DNA from: Microbacterium sp. T32 | Lineage (GTDB): Bacteria > Actinomycetota > Actinomycetes > Actinomycetales > Microbacteriaceae | Direction: 5' to 3' | Assembly (NCBI RefSeq): GCF_001619615.1 | Contig: NZ_LQQP01000012.1 | Location: 1 to 64,000, forward strand | Length of the DNA stretch: 64,000 nucleotides | Part shown: piece by piece, positions 53,306 through 60,572 of the stretch | How positions within the stretch are numbered: position 1 is the stretch's first letter | Layout of the letters: each line of letters opens with the position of its first letter | Made by a program: the position numbers and the translations under genes | Notes under the pieces: generated by a model | What the model saw: the letters and a program-made list of their open reading frames with translations, nothing else | Databases searched by the model: none | Told to the model about the DNA's origin: nothing

Positions 53306-53893
53306 GTGGATCGACCGACGCTCCCGTCCCCGCGAGGGCGGAACGAGACGCCGGCGGCCCCGGCCACGAAAGCGCGCCGCCCGAAGGCGCCGGTGAAGCG
53401 GGAACCGGTGCGGCCCACCCCGGCGCGCGCGCCGCGCGTCGACGTCCGGGAGTGGCTCGGGGGACTGCGCATCTCGGGCTTCGTCGTGATCATGCTCGGG
53501 CTCGTCGTGCTCGGGACGTTCGTGCTCGTGCCGACCGTCGGGACGTACATGAACCAGCGGCAGCAGATCCAGGCTCTCCAGAGTGCTGTCGCCCTGAGCC
53601 GGAACGAGGTCGCCGACCTGCAATCCCAGCGCGAGCGCTGGTCCGACCCCGCGTACATCACGACCCAGGCGCGCGAGCGACTGTTCTACACGATGCCCGG
53701 TGAGGTCGTGTACCTCATCGACGATGACCTGCCCGCGTCGCAGGCCCCGCAGGAGCAGCAGGACGTCTCGCAGGACGTCGGTCAGACGCGCACCGACTGG
53801 ATGTCGCAGCTGGTGCGGTCGGTCACCTCGGCCGGAGCGGCGCAGGTGGCGGCACCGACCATCGGCGTCCCCGACCCCGCGCCGACCCCCTGA
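53306..53893 (+). CDS. FtsB/DivIC-like septum formation initiator
   Basis: 195 residues: a long Pro/Arg/Ala-rich cytoplasmic head (about 1-50), one transmembrane helix (about 58-80, SGFVVIMLGLVVLGTFVLV), a coiled coil (NQRQQIQALQSAVALSRNEV) and the FtsB/DivIC motif DPAYITTQARERLFYTMPGE, then a Gln/Asp-rich tail. Acts with FtsL and FtsQ at the divisome. GAGGAAGGAG precedes GTG 53306. Position between eno and DUF501 matches Rv1024. Confidence 0.9.
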   Translation: MDRPTLPSPRGRNETPAAPATKARRPKAPVKREPVRPTPARAPRVDVREWLGGLRISGFVVIMLGLVVLGTFVLVPTVGTYMNQRQQIQALQSAVALSRNEVADLQSQRERWSDPAYITTQARERLFYTMPGEVVYLIDDDLPASQAPQEQQDVSQDVGQTRTDWMSQLVRSVTSAGAAQVAAPTIGVPDPAPTP

Positions 53894-53929
53894 TCGACGC
53901 TCCCGGCCAGGCTTGTCGGGGGCGCCGGG

Positions 53930-53935
53930 TACCCT
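53930..53935 (+). promoter_or_regulatory. -10 box of leaderless DUF501 gene
   Basis: TACCCT followed by seven bases and ATG 53943; no Shine-Dalgarno. Confidence 0.45.
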
Positions 53936-53942
53936 GGAACCG

Positions 53943-54461
53943 ATGAGTACGCCGCCCCTTCCCCCCGCCTCCGACGCCGATCTCGACGTGCTGCGGTCGC
54001 AGCTCGGTCGTGTTCCGCGCGGGGTGATCGGCATCGCAGCGCGCTGCGTGTGCGGGAACCCGACCGTGGTGGCGACGTCGCCCCGTCTCGACGACGGCAG
54101 TCCGTTCCCCACCTTCTACTACCTGACGCACCCCGCGGCGACGGCGGCGATGTCGGTGCTCGAGGCCGGGCACGTCATGAAGGAGTTCACCGACGAGCTC
54201 GCCGCCGACGACGACCTGCGCGCGGCCTACGCGGCGGCGCACGAGGCGTACCTGCGCGATCGCGCGGCCTACGGCGAGCCGGAAGAGATCGCCGGCATCT
54301 CGGCGGGCGGGATGCCGACCCGCGTGAAGTGTCTGCACGCTCTCGCCGGTCACGCGCTCGCGGCCGGCCCGGGCGTGAACCCGATCGGCGACCGCGCTCT
54401 CGCGCGGGGCACGTGGTCGCCCGAGCGCTGCGAATGCGAGACCCCCGGGGCGGGCGGATGA
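53943..54461 (+). CDS. DUF501 domain protein
   Basis: 172 residues of the actinobacterial DUF501 family (Rv1025-like), function unknown. Conserved landmarks are QLGRVPRGVIGIAARC followed by VCGNPTVV, PFPTFYYLTHP, SAGGMPTRVKCLHAL and GAGPGVNPIGD-like AAGPGVNPIGD, plus a terminal CEC. Several conserved Cys and His suggest a metal site (inference). ATG 53943 follows TACCCT by seven bases. Its stop overlaps the protease ATG. Confidence 0.9.
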   Translation: MSTPPLPPASDADLDVLRSQLGRVPRGVIGIAARCVCGNPTVVATSPRLDDGSPFPTFYYLTHPAATAAMSVLEAGHVMKEFTDELAADDDLRAAYAAAHEAYLRDRAAYGEPEEIAGISAGGMPTRVKCLHALAGHALAAGPGVNPIGDRALARGTWSPERCECETPGAGG

Positions 54462-55768
54462 GACGCGTCGTCGCGGCCGTGGCATCCGTCGTCCTGGGCG
54501 CGGTGCTGCTGACGGGCGCGGCGGCGACTCCGACTCCGCAGCAGTCGACCGACCCCACCCGAGCCGCGGAGTACTGGCTCGACCAGTACGGCATCCGCGA
54601 GGCGTGGAAGACGACGCGCGGTGCGGGCCAGAAGATCGCGATCATCGACACCGGGATCGCCCGCGGACCGGTCGAGTTCACGGGCGCCGTCGCCGGCGGC
54701 ACCGACGTCTCCGGCGTGGGAGCGGCCGACGGACGCACGCCGGTCGGCGCGGTGGACGCCAACCACGGCAGTTGGGTCGCCTCGCTCGCCGCGGCGCGCG
54801 GCACGGGCGACCAGACCGGCATGATCGGCGTGGCGCCGGACGCGCAACTGCTGTCCATCTCCGTCGGCTTCGGCTCGGTGACGTCGAAGCCCTTCACCGA
54901 GCAGATCGTGGATGCCATCCACTGGGCGGTCGACCAGGGCGCCACCGTCATCAACATGTCGCTGACGACCAACACGCTCGACTGGGACCCCAGTTGGGAC
55001 GAAGCGTTCCAGTACGCGTTCGATCACGACGTGGTCATCGTCGTCGCGGCGGGCAACCGGGGGAGTGGGACGTCCCGCGTCGGTGCTCCCGCGACGATCC
55101 CCGGCGTGCTCGCCGTCGGCGGGGTCGACCCGTCCGGCACGGCGAGCAACGACGCGTCGACGCAGGGCATCACCATCGGCCTGTCGGCTCCGAGCGAGCG
55201 CCTCCTCGGCGTCTCCGCCGACGGCACCCTCGTGCAGTGGAACGGGACGAGCGGCGCTGCGCCCATCGTCTCCGGGATCGCGGCCCTCGTCCGCGCCGCC
55301 CATCCCGATCTGAGCGCCGACAACGTGCTGAACCGGCTGATCCGCACCGCCAAGCCGGCCGCCGGCGCGGCACCGGGCCAGGACAAGCTGTACGGCTACG
55401 GACTGGTGGATGCCGCCGCCGCGGTGTCCGCCACCGGCGTGCCCACGGTGTCCGCGAACCCGCTCGGCGACCTCGCGGAATGGGTGCGGCTGTACCGCCG
55501 TGCGAACGCCCCCGCGCCCACCGGCTCACCGACCGCCGCGCCCGTCGACATCCCGCCGCTGCCGCCGGTCGAGTCGGCTCCACAGGCGGCCTCCCCGCTC
55601 CTCCCGACGCGCGACAGCCTGCTGTACGGGACGCTGCCGCTCGCGGGGGCGACCCTCGCCGCTATAATGATCACGCTCGGCGTCAGTGCTGCTGCCCGGC
55701 GTATCCGTAAGGCGCGCACATCTCGCGAGCCGAGCCGCATCACAAACCAGGAGTCTCTTCCATCGTGA
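54458..55768 (+). CDS. S8 family serine protease, mycosin-like, membrane-anchored
   Basis: 436 residues: Sec signal peptide (about 1-23), subtilisin domain with Asp (IAIIDTGIA), His (DANHGSWVASLAA), oxyanion Asn (VAAGNRG) and Ser (NGTSGAAPIVSGIAAL), a Pro/Ala-rich linker (PTGSPTAAPVDIPPLPP), a C-terminal helix (LPLAGATLAAIMITLGVS) and a basic tail. The catalytic set is complete and the layout is that of mycosins, which serve type VII secretion, but no ESX genes are in the window. Coupled to DUF501 by ATGA. A TATAAT box inside its 3' end probably drives ndh. Confidence 0.92.
   Translation: MRRVVAAVASVVLGAVLLTGAAATPTPQQSTDPTRAAEYWLDQYGIREAWKTTRGAGQKIAIIDTGIARGPVEFTGAVAGGTDVSGVGAADGRTPVGAVDANHGSWVASLAAARGTGDQTGMIGVAPDAQLLSISVGFGSVTSKPFTEQIVDAIHWAVDQGATVINMSLTTNTLDWDPSWDEAFQYAFDHDVVIVVAAGNRGSGTSRVGAPATIPGVLAVGGVDPSGTASNDASTQGITIGLSAPSERLLGVSADGTLVQWNGTSGAAPIVSGIAALVRAAHPDLSADNVLNRLIRTAKPAAGAAPGQDKLYGYGLVDAAAAVSATGVPTVSANPLGDLAEWVRLYRRANAPAPTGSPTAAPVDIPPLPPVESAPQAASPLLPTRDSLLYGTLPLAGATLAAIMITLGVSAAARRIRKARTSREPSRITNQESLPS
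55663..55668 (+). promoter_or_regulatory. consensus TATAAT inside the protease gene, probable ndh promoter
   Basis: A perfect TATAAT within the codons of the C-terminal helix, 97 bases before the ndh GTG. No good -35 is obvious; the sequence stands out in this 70% G+C context. Confidence 0.5.
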
Positions 55769-57159
55769 CCAGCACCGTGCCCAAGATCCTCATCGTCGGC
55801 GGAGGCTACGCGGGTTTCTACACCGCGTGGAAGCTCGAGAAGCTCCTCGGCCGCAACGAGGCCGAGGTCACTCTCGTCGACCCGCTGCCGTACATGACCT
55901 ACCAGCCGTTCCTCCCCGAGGTCGCGGCCGGTGAGATCGAGCCCCGCCACGTCGTCGTCGGCCTGCGCCGCCACCTCAAGCGCACCACGGTCATCGCCGG
56001 AAAGGTCACGGGCATCGAGCACGCGACCAAGACCGCGACCATCACCCCGATCGTGGGCGACGAAACCTGGACCCAGGAGTACGACCAGATCGTCGTGACG
56101 GCCGGTGCCGTCTCCCGCACGTTCCCGATCCCGGGCATCGCCGAGAACGCGATCGGCCTCAAGACGATCGAGGAGGCCGTCGCGATCCGTGACCGTCTGA
56201 CCTCGAACTTCGAGAAGGCGTCGGTGCTCCCCGCCGGTCCCGAGCGCGACCGTCTGCTCACCGTCGTGGTCGTCGGTGGCGGCTTCGCGGGCATCGAGGT
56301 GTTCGCCGAGCTGCGCGCCTACGCGTCCTCGCTGCTGAAGCAGTACCCGACGCTCACGTTCGACGACACGCACTTCCACCTCATCGAGGCCATGGGCCGC
56401 ATCATGCCCGAGGTGTCGCAGAAGACGAGCGAGTGGGTGCTCGCCGACCTCGCGAAGAAGGGTGCGTTCGTGCACCTCGACACGCAGGTCAAGGGCGCCG
56501 TCGACGGCGTCGTCGAGCTTTCGACCGGTGAGCAGCTGCCCACCGACCTCATCATCTGGACCGCGGGTGTCATGGCCAACCCGACGGTCGTGCGCGGCAG
56601 CGACCTTCCCGTCGAGGAGCGCGGTCGCATCCGCACCCGCCCCGACCTCCGCGTCGGCACCGAGGAGGAGTTCGTCGAGGGTGCCTGGGCCGCCGGTGAC
56701 GTCTCGGCCGTCCCCGACCTGTCCGGTGGCGGTGTGGGCGGCTTCTGCGTCCCGAACGCGCAGCACGCGGTCCGCCAGGGCAAGCTCATGGCGAAGAACA
56801 TCGTCGCTGTGCTCCGCGGCGAGCAGCCCAAGCAGTACTTCCACAAGAACCTCGGTGCCGTCGCCGGCCTGGGTCTCTACAACGGTGCCTTCCAGTCCGG
56901 CAAGATCGCCCTCACCGGCCTCCTCGCCTGGTTCGCGCACCGCGGCTACCACGGCCTGGCCATGCCGACGTGGGAGCGCAAGTTCCGCGTCGTCGGCGAC
57001 TGGGTGCAGAACTTCTTCCACGGCCGCGAGACCGTGTCGCTCGAGGCGGTCCAGAACCCCCGCGCGACCTTCGAGGAGTTCGCGGCGCGTCCCCGCCCCG
57101 CGCAGCCCGCCGCCGAGGCCCCGGCCGAGAAGAAGCCCGAGGCCGTCGCCGCCAAGTGA
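55765..57159 (+). CDS. ndh: type II NADH dehydrogenase
   Basis: 464-residue monotopic flavoenzyme passing electrons from NADH to menaquinone without proton pumping. FAD motif ILIVGGGYAGFYTAWKLEK, PYMTYQPFLPEVAAGEIEPRH (quinone-site region, Rv1854c-like), NAD motif TVVVVGGGFAGIEVFAELR (V-V-G-G-G), FAD-binding AAGDVSAVPDL and QHAVRQGKLMAKNI. An amphipathic C-terminal region attaches to the membrane, ending in an Ala/Pro/Lys tail. GTG 55765 overlaps the protease stop (GTGA); an internal promoter may also serve it. A strong terminator follows. Confidence 0.95.
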   Translation: MTSTVPKILIVGGGYAGFYTAWKLEKLLGRNEAEVTLVDPLPYMTYQPFLPEVAAGEIEPRHVVVGLRRHLKRTTVIAGKVTGIEHATKTATITPIVGDETWTQEYDQIVVTAGAVSRTFPIPGIAENAIGLKTIEEAVAIRDRLTSNFEKASVLPAGPERDRLLTVVVVGGGFAGIEVFAELRAYASSLLKQYPTLTFDDTHFHLIEAMGRIMPEVSQKTSEWVLADLAKKGAFVHLDTQVKGAVDGVVELSTGEQLPTDLIIWTAGVMANPTVVRGSDLPVEERGRIRTRPDLRVGTEEEFVEGAWAAGDVSAVPDLSGGGVGGFCVPNAQHAVRQGKLMAKNIVAVLRGEQPKQYFHKNLGAVAGLGLYNGAFQSGKIALTGLLAWFAHRGYHGLAMPTWERKFRVVGDWVQNFFHGRETVSLEAVQNPRATFEEFAARPRPAQPAAEAPAEKKPEAVAAK

Positions 57160-57166
57160 CACCGCT

Positions 57167-57199
57167 CGAAACCCCCGCACCTCACGTGCGGGGGTTTCG
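57167..57199 (+). terminator. ndh terminator, perfect 14-bp stem
   Basis: CGAAACCCCCGCAC (57167-57180), loop CTCAC, GTGCGGGGGTTTCG (57186-57199), followed by TCGTTTCC: the most canonical intrinsic terminator here. Confidence 0.9.
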
Positions 57200-57248
57200 T
57201 CGTTTCCGGATGCCGTTCGCCCGCGCGCTACGGTGGAGCGAGGCATCC

Positions 57249-57322
57249 GCCCCCGTAGCCCAATGGCAGAGGCAGGCGACTTAAAATCGCTCCAGGTGTG
57301 GGTTCGAGTCCCACCGGGGGTA
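57249..57322 (+). tRNA. tRNA-Leu (UAA anticodon) with short, class I variable region
   Basis: Acceptor GCCCCCG (57249-57255) pairs with CGGGGGT (57315-57321; first pair G-U), discriminator A 57322. Anticodon stem GGCGA/TCGCT with loop CTTAAAA gives anticodon TAA; T-arm GTGGG-TTCGAGT-CCCAC. The variable region between 57292 and 57297 is only six bases (CCAGGT), whereas tRNA-Leu is normally class II with a long variable arm. The D-stem is weak (third/fourth pair mismatch). CCA is not encoded. Leu identity rests on anticodon and A73. Confidence 0.88.
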
Positions 57323-57453
57323 CTGCGGGGGCGTCGTTCGGCCGTATCGAGGCGCCAGCGTGCGTATCGACTGAGAGTCGTGCCCAGGCCCCTGGTGGGA
57401 GGTGGCCGCGCCGTTAGGATTGTCCGGGCAGTCGTCGAACGGAGAACCGGAAC

Positions 57454-58023
57454 ATGTGGGAGTGGCTCGTTCCCCTCATCGTGATCGTCGCGATCCTCGT
57501 GATCGCGGGAATCTATCTGTGGGCGACGTACAACTCGCTCGTGTCCCTGAACGTGCGGGTCGACGAGGCCTGGAGCGACATCACGGTCCAGCTCAAGCGG
57601 AGGGCCGATCTGCTCCCCAACCTCATCGAGACGGTGAAAGGCTACGCCGCCCACGAGAAGGCGGTCTTCGAGAACGTGACGCGGGCGCGCGCCGAGACGA
57701 TCTCGGCGCAGAGCCCCGCCGAAGCGGGAGTCGCCGAGGGCCACATGCAGCAGGCGCTGAAGTCGCTGTTCGCGGTGGCGGAGGGCTACCCGCAGCTCCA
57801 GGCGAGCCAGAACTTCCTGCAGCTGCAGCAGTCGATCGTCGACACCGAGGACAAGATCCAGGCCTCGCGCCGGTTCTACAACGGCGGCGTCCGCGAGCTG
57901 AACACCAAGATCAAGGTGTTCCCCAACAACCTCTTCGCCCGCCAACTGGGCTTCCAGGCCCGCGAATTCTTCGAGGTCGTCGACGGCGCCGCGATCTCGG
58001 AGCCGCCGCGCGTCCAGTTCTGA
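57454..58023 (+). CDS. lemA: LemA family protein
   Basis: 189 residues: N-terminal transmembrane helix (about 4-24, LIVIVAILVIAGIYLWA) and a long alpha-helical extracytoplasmic domain with the LemA signatures VDEAWSDITVQLKRRADLLP, AEGYPQLQASQNFLQLQ and NTKIKVFPNNLFARQLGF. Function is not settled; in other bacteria LemA is linked to membrane stress and HtpX/TPM partners, none adjacent here. A TAGGAT promoter-like box lies at about 57414 and GGAGA precedes ATG 57454. Confidence 0.92.
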   Translation: MWEWLVPLIVIVAILVIAGIYLWATYNSLVSLNVRVDEAWSDITVQLKRRADLLPNLIETVKGYAAHEKAVFENVTRARAETISAQSPAEAGVAEGHMQQALKSLFAVAEGYPQLQASQNFLQLQQSIVDTEDKIQASRRFYNGGVRELNTKIKVFPNNLFARQLGFQAREFFEVVDGAAISEPPRVQF

Positions 58024-58026
58024 CGT

Positions 58027-59310
58027 CTACTTCGGTGCCCCCTCCGCCGCCACGGGCGAGGGGGCACCGTCGTTCGCGGGTGCGGAAGGGTGCTCGTGCC
58101 GCTCCGCGGCGAGGGCACCGGCCAGGGCGTCCGCGGCATCGCCCCATCGCGACACCGTGACCCTCTCCAGTCCCTGCCACTGGGCGGCGGTCCGCAGTTC
58201 CGCGGCAAGCCGCTCGGCGGCATCCGCGGGTGCGCCGTGCTCCCACCACGCGGACTGCACGCGCAGCGCGGAGGCGGCCCGGTCGGCCTTGAGGTCGATG
58301 CGCCCGACGACGTCGTCGCCCACGATGACGGGCAGCGAGTAGTAGCCGAAGCGCCGCTTCTCGGCCGGGGTGTAGATCTCGATGCGGTAGTCGAAGTCGA
58401 ACAGACGCTCCGCGCGGTCGCGGAACCACACGACGGGATCGAACGGCGTGAGGAGGGCCGTCGCATCGATACGGCGGGGGCGGGCGGCATCCCGGTGCAG
58501 CCAGGCCTTGGCGGGCCTGCCGGCGACCGTCCAGCCCTCGACGGACACGGGCTCGAGCTCGCCGGCGTCGACGAGGTCACGCACGGCGGACAGCACCGCG
58601 GGGCGATCGCGGATGCGCCAGTAGTCGGCGAGGTCGGCGGCGGTCGCGACGCCGTACGCCACGGCCGCGCGGCGGATCAGCTCGGGGATCGCCTCGGATC
58701 GCGGCACGGGGGAGTCGAGCGCCTCGGACGGGAGCACGTCCTCGGCCAGCGCGTAGCGCCGCTCGAAGCCGCGGCGCCCGGCGATGGCGACGTCGCCCAC
58801 GAGCCACAGGCGCTCGAGCCCGTTCTTCACGTCGTCCCAGCCCCACCAGGATCCGCGCGACCCCTCGCGGGCGTCGTGCTCGATCTCGGCGGGCCGCAGC
58901 GGCCCGCGCGCCGCGAGCTCGTCGCGCAGCCATCGCAGCAGGCCGGCGTTCGCGCGGGCCCAGTCGTCGTCGCCGTACTTCTCGCGCGCGGCGTCGCGGC
59001 GGAACTGCAGCAGCGGCCAGTCGGCGACGTCGACGAGGGATGCCACGTGCGCCCATGACTCCACCCACCGCGGGCGCCGCGAGAACGCGAGGCGGTCGAG
59101 GAGCCTCGTGTCGTAGGCGCCGAGGCGGGCGAACAACGGCATGTAGTGGCTCCGCGAGAAGACGTTGACGGAGTCGATCTGCAGGATGCGCATGCGCTGC
59201 AGCGTCGCGGTGATCTGGCGGGTGCCGACGGTCGTGGGACGGGCACGGCCGAACCCCTGGGCGGCGAGCGCGATGCGACGCGCGTCGGCGCGGCGGAGGG
59301 TCGTCGTCAT
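58027..59310 (-). CDS. winged-helix DNA glycosylase of the YcaQ/AlkZ (HTH_42) family
   Basis: 427-residue cytoplasmic protein of the family that removes alkylated bases and unhooks interstrand crosslinks. The catalytic Q-hydrophobic-D motif is visible in RILQIDSVNVFSRSHYMPLF, the YcaQ form rather than the AlkZ QxQ form. Winged-helix segments and the beta-domain RRFGYYSLPVIVGDDVVGRI follow. The start is ATG 59310, seven bases after minus-strand TACGCT (59318-59323), rather than the ATG at 59340. Its last codons contain the hairpin that appears to terminate convergent lemA. Confidence 0.88.
   Translation of the reverse strand: MTTTLRRADARRIALAAQGFGRARPTTVGTRQITATLQRMRILQIDSVNVFSRSHYMPLFARLGAYDTRLLDRLAFSRRPRWVESWAHVASLVDVADWPLLQFRRDAAREKYGDDDWARANAGLLRWLRDELAARGPLRPAEIEHDAREGSRGSWWGWDDVKNGLERLWLVGDVAIAGRRGFERRYALAEDVLPSEALDSPVPRSEAIPELIRRAAVAYGVATAADLADYWRIRDRPAVLSAVRDLVDAGELEPVSVEGWTVAGRPAKAWLHRDAARPRRIDATALLTPFDPVVWFRDRAERLFDFDYRIEIYTPAEKRRFGYYSLPVIVGDDVVGRIDLKADRAASALRVQSAWWEHGAPADAAERLAAELRTAAQWQGLERVTVSRWGDAADALAGALAAERHEHPSAPANDGAPSPVAAEGAPK
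58034..58068. terminator. lemA/ycaQ convergent terminator inside the ycaQ 3' end
   Basis: GGTGCCCCCTC (58034-58044) pairs perfectly with GAGGGGGCACC (58058-58068). It starts 11 bases after the lemA stop and lies within the last 14 codons of the convergent gene. Confidence 0.75.
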
Positions 59311-59317
59311 ACATGCC

Positions 59318-59323
59318 AGCGTA
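59318..59323 (-). promoter_or_regulatory. -10 box of the leaderless YcaQ-like gene
   Basis: TACGCT on the minus strand, then seven bases and ATG 59310. Confidence 0.45.
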
Positions 59324-59369
59324 GGCATGACCGCCGACATTCCCGGCGTTCCCCGAGACCGGGCGGAGG

Positions 59370-59375
59370 TAGGCT
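59370..59375 (+). promoter_or_regulatory. -10 box of the leaderless AI-2E family gene
   Basis: TAGGCT followed by GACGGG and ATG 59382: six-base spacing, no Shine-Dalgarno. Confidence 0.55.
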
Positions 59376-59381
59376 GACGGG

Positions 59382-60572
59382 ATGACCGGAACCGATCCCG
59401 AGGACCGCGGATCGTTCTTCGACGCCCTGCGTCGACGCACCGTCTCGAGCGATCTCTCGCCCGCCGTTCCGCCCGCTCTGCGGCAGACGACGGCCTACGC
59501 GTGGCGACTCCTCGTCATCGCGGCCGCCCTCGGCGTGGTGGTCTGGCTGGTCATCCAGCTCAAGCTCCTCGTGGTCCCGTTGCTCGTGGCGATCCTCGTC
59601 ACCGCGCTCGTCTGGCCGGCGTTCTCGTTCCTGCTGCGGCACCGGTGGCCGCGCTGGCTCGCGATCGTCGTCACTGTGGTCGGCACGATCGCGATCATCT
59701 CGGGTCTCGTGTGGCTGGCGGTGTGGCAGATCACGCGCGAGTTCGGTTCCGTCCAGGAACGGACCGTCGCGGCCGTCGGCCAGTTCCGCCAGTACCTCAT
59801 CGACGGACCGCTGCACCTCAGCGCGCAGCAGATCGACGACGGCCTGCAGCAGGCGGGGTCCTTCCTGCAGCAGCAGGCCGAGGTGCTGTGGACGGGCGCG
59901 CTGGCGATCGGGACCACGATCGGCCACGTCGCCACCGGTGTCCTGCTGACGCTGTTCATCCTGCTCTGCCTGCTCGCGGACGGCGGCGGCATCTGGCGCT
60001 GGACGACGCGGCTGTTCCCGCGGGCGGCGCGTCCCGCCGTCGACGGTGCCGGACGCGCGGGTTGGCGGACCGTCATCACGTACGCGCGCACGCAGCTCCT
60101 CGTCGCCACGATCGACGCCATCGGCATCGGCCTCGGCGCATTCCTGCTCGGAGTGCCGCTGGCCATCCCGATCGGCGTCCTGGTGTTCCTCGGCGCCTTC
60201 ATCCCCTTCGTGGGGGCCGTGGTCACCGGAGCGCTCGCGGTCTTCATCGCGCTGGTCTACAACGGTCCGCTCATCGCGCTGTTCATGCTCATCGTCGTGC
60301 TGGGCGTCCAGCAGATCGAGAGTCACGTGCTGCAGCCCATCCTCATGGGTTCGGCCGTGAAGGTGCACCCCCTCGCGGTGGTGCTCGTCGTCGCCGGGGG
60401 CGCCATGATCGGCGGCATCCCCGGTGCGCTGTTCGCGGTGCCGCTCGCCGCGTTCGTCAACGTCGTCTCGGTGTACCTCAGCAGCCACGCGTGGCGGGAT
60501 GGCGACGGCTCCGTCGACTCCGCCGACCTGATCTGGCGGACCGTGCCCCGCGACCGCGGAAGGAGATCATGA
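59382..60572 (+). CDS. AI-2E family transporter (PF01594)
   Basis: 396-residue membrane protein of the PerM/TqsA family with about seven or eight helices and a soluble central part (RTVAAVGQFRQYLIDGPLHL). Family signatures are the glycine-rich FLGAFIPFVGAVVTGALAV and HPLAVVLVVAGGAMIGGIPGALFAVPLAA (two adjacent parts). Members export or exchange small solutes, quorum signal AI-2 or sodium; the substrate here is unknown. A leaderless start is likely. Its stop overlaps the ilvA ATG (ATGA). Confidence 0.9.
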   Translation: MTGTDPEDRGSFFDALRRRTVSSDLSPAVPPALRQTTAYAWRLLVIAAALGVVVWLVIQLKLLVVPLLVAILVTALVWPAFSFLLRHRWPRWLAIVVTVVGTIAIISGLVWLAVWQITREFGSVQERTVAAVGQFRQYLIDGPLHLSAQQIDDGLQQAGSFLQQQAEVLWTGALAIGTTIGHVATGVLLTLFILLCLLADGGGIWRWTTRLFPRAARPAVDGAGRAGWRTVITYARTQLLVATIDAIGIGLGAFLLGVPLAIPIGVLVFLGAFIPFVGAVVTGALAVFIALVYNGPLIALFMLIVVLGVQQIESHVLQPILMGSAVKVHPLAVVLVVAGGAMIGGIPGALFAVPLAAFVNVVSVYLSSHAWRDGDGSVDSADLIWRTVPRDRGRRS

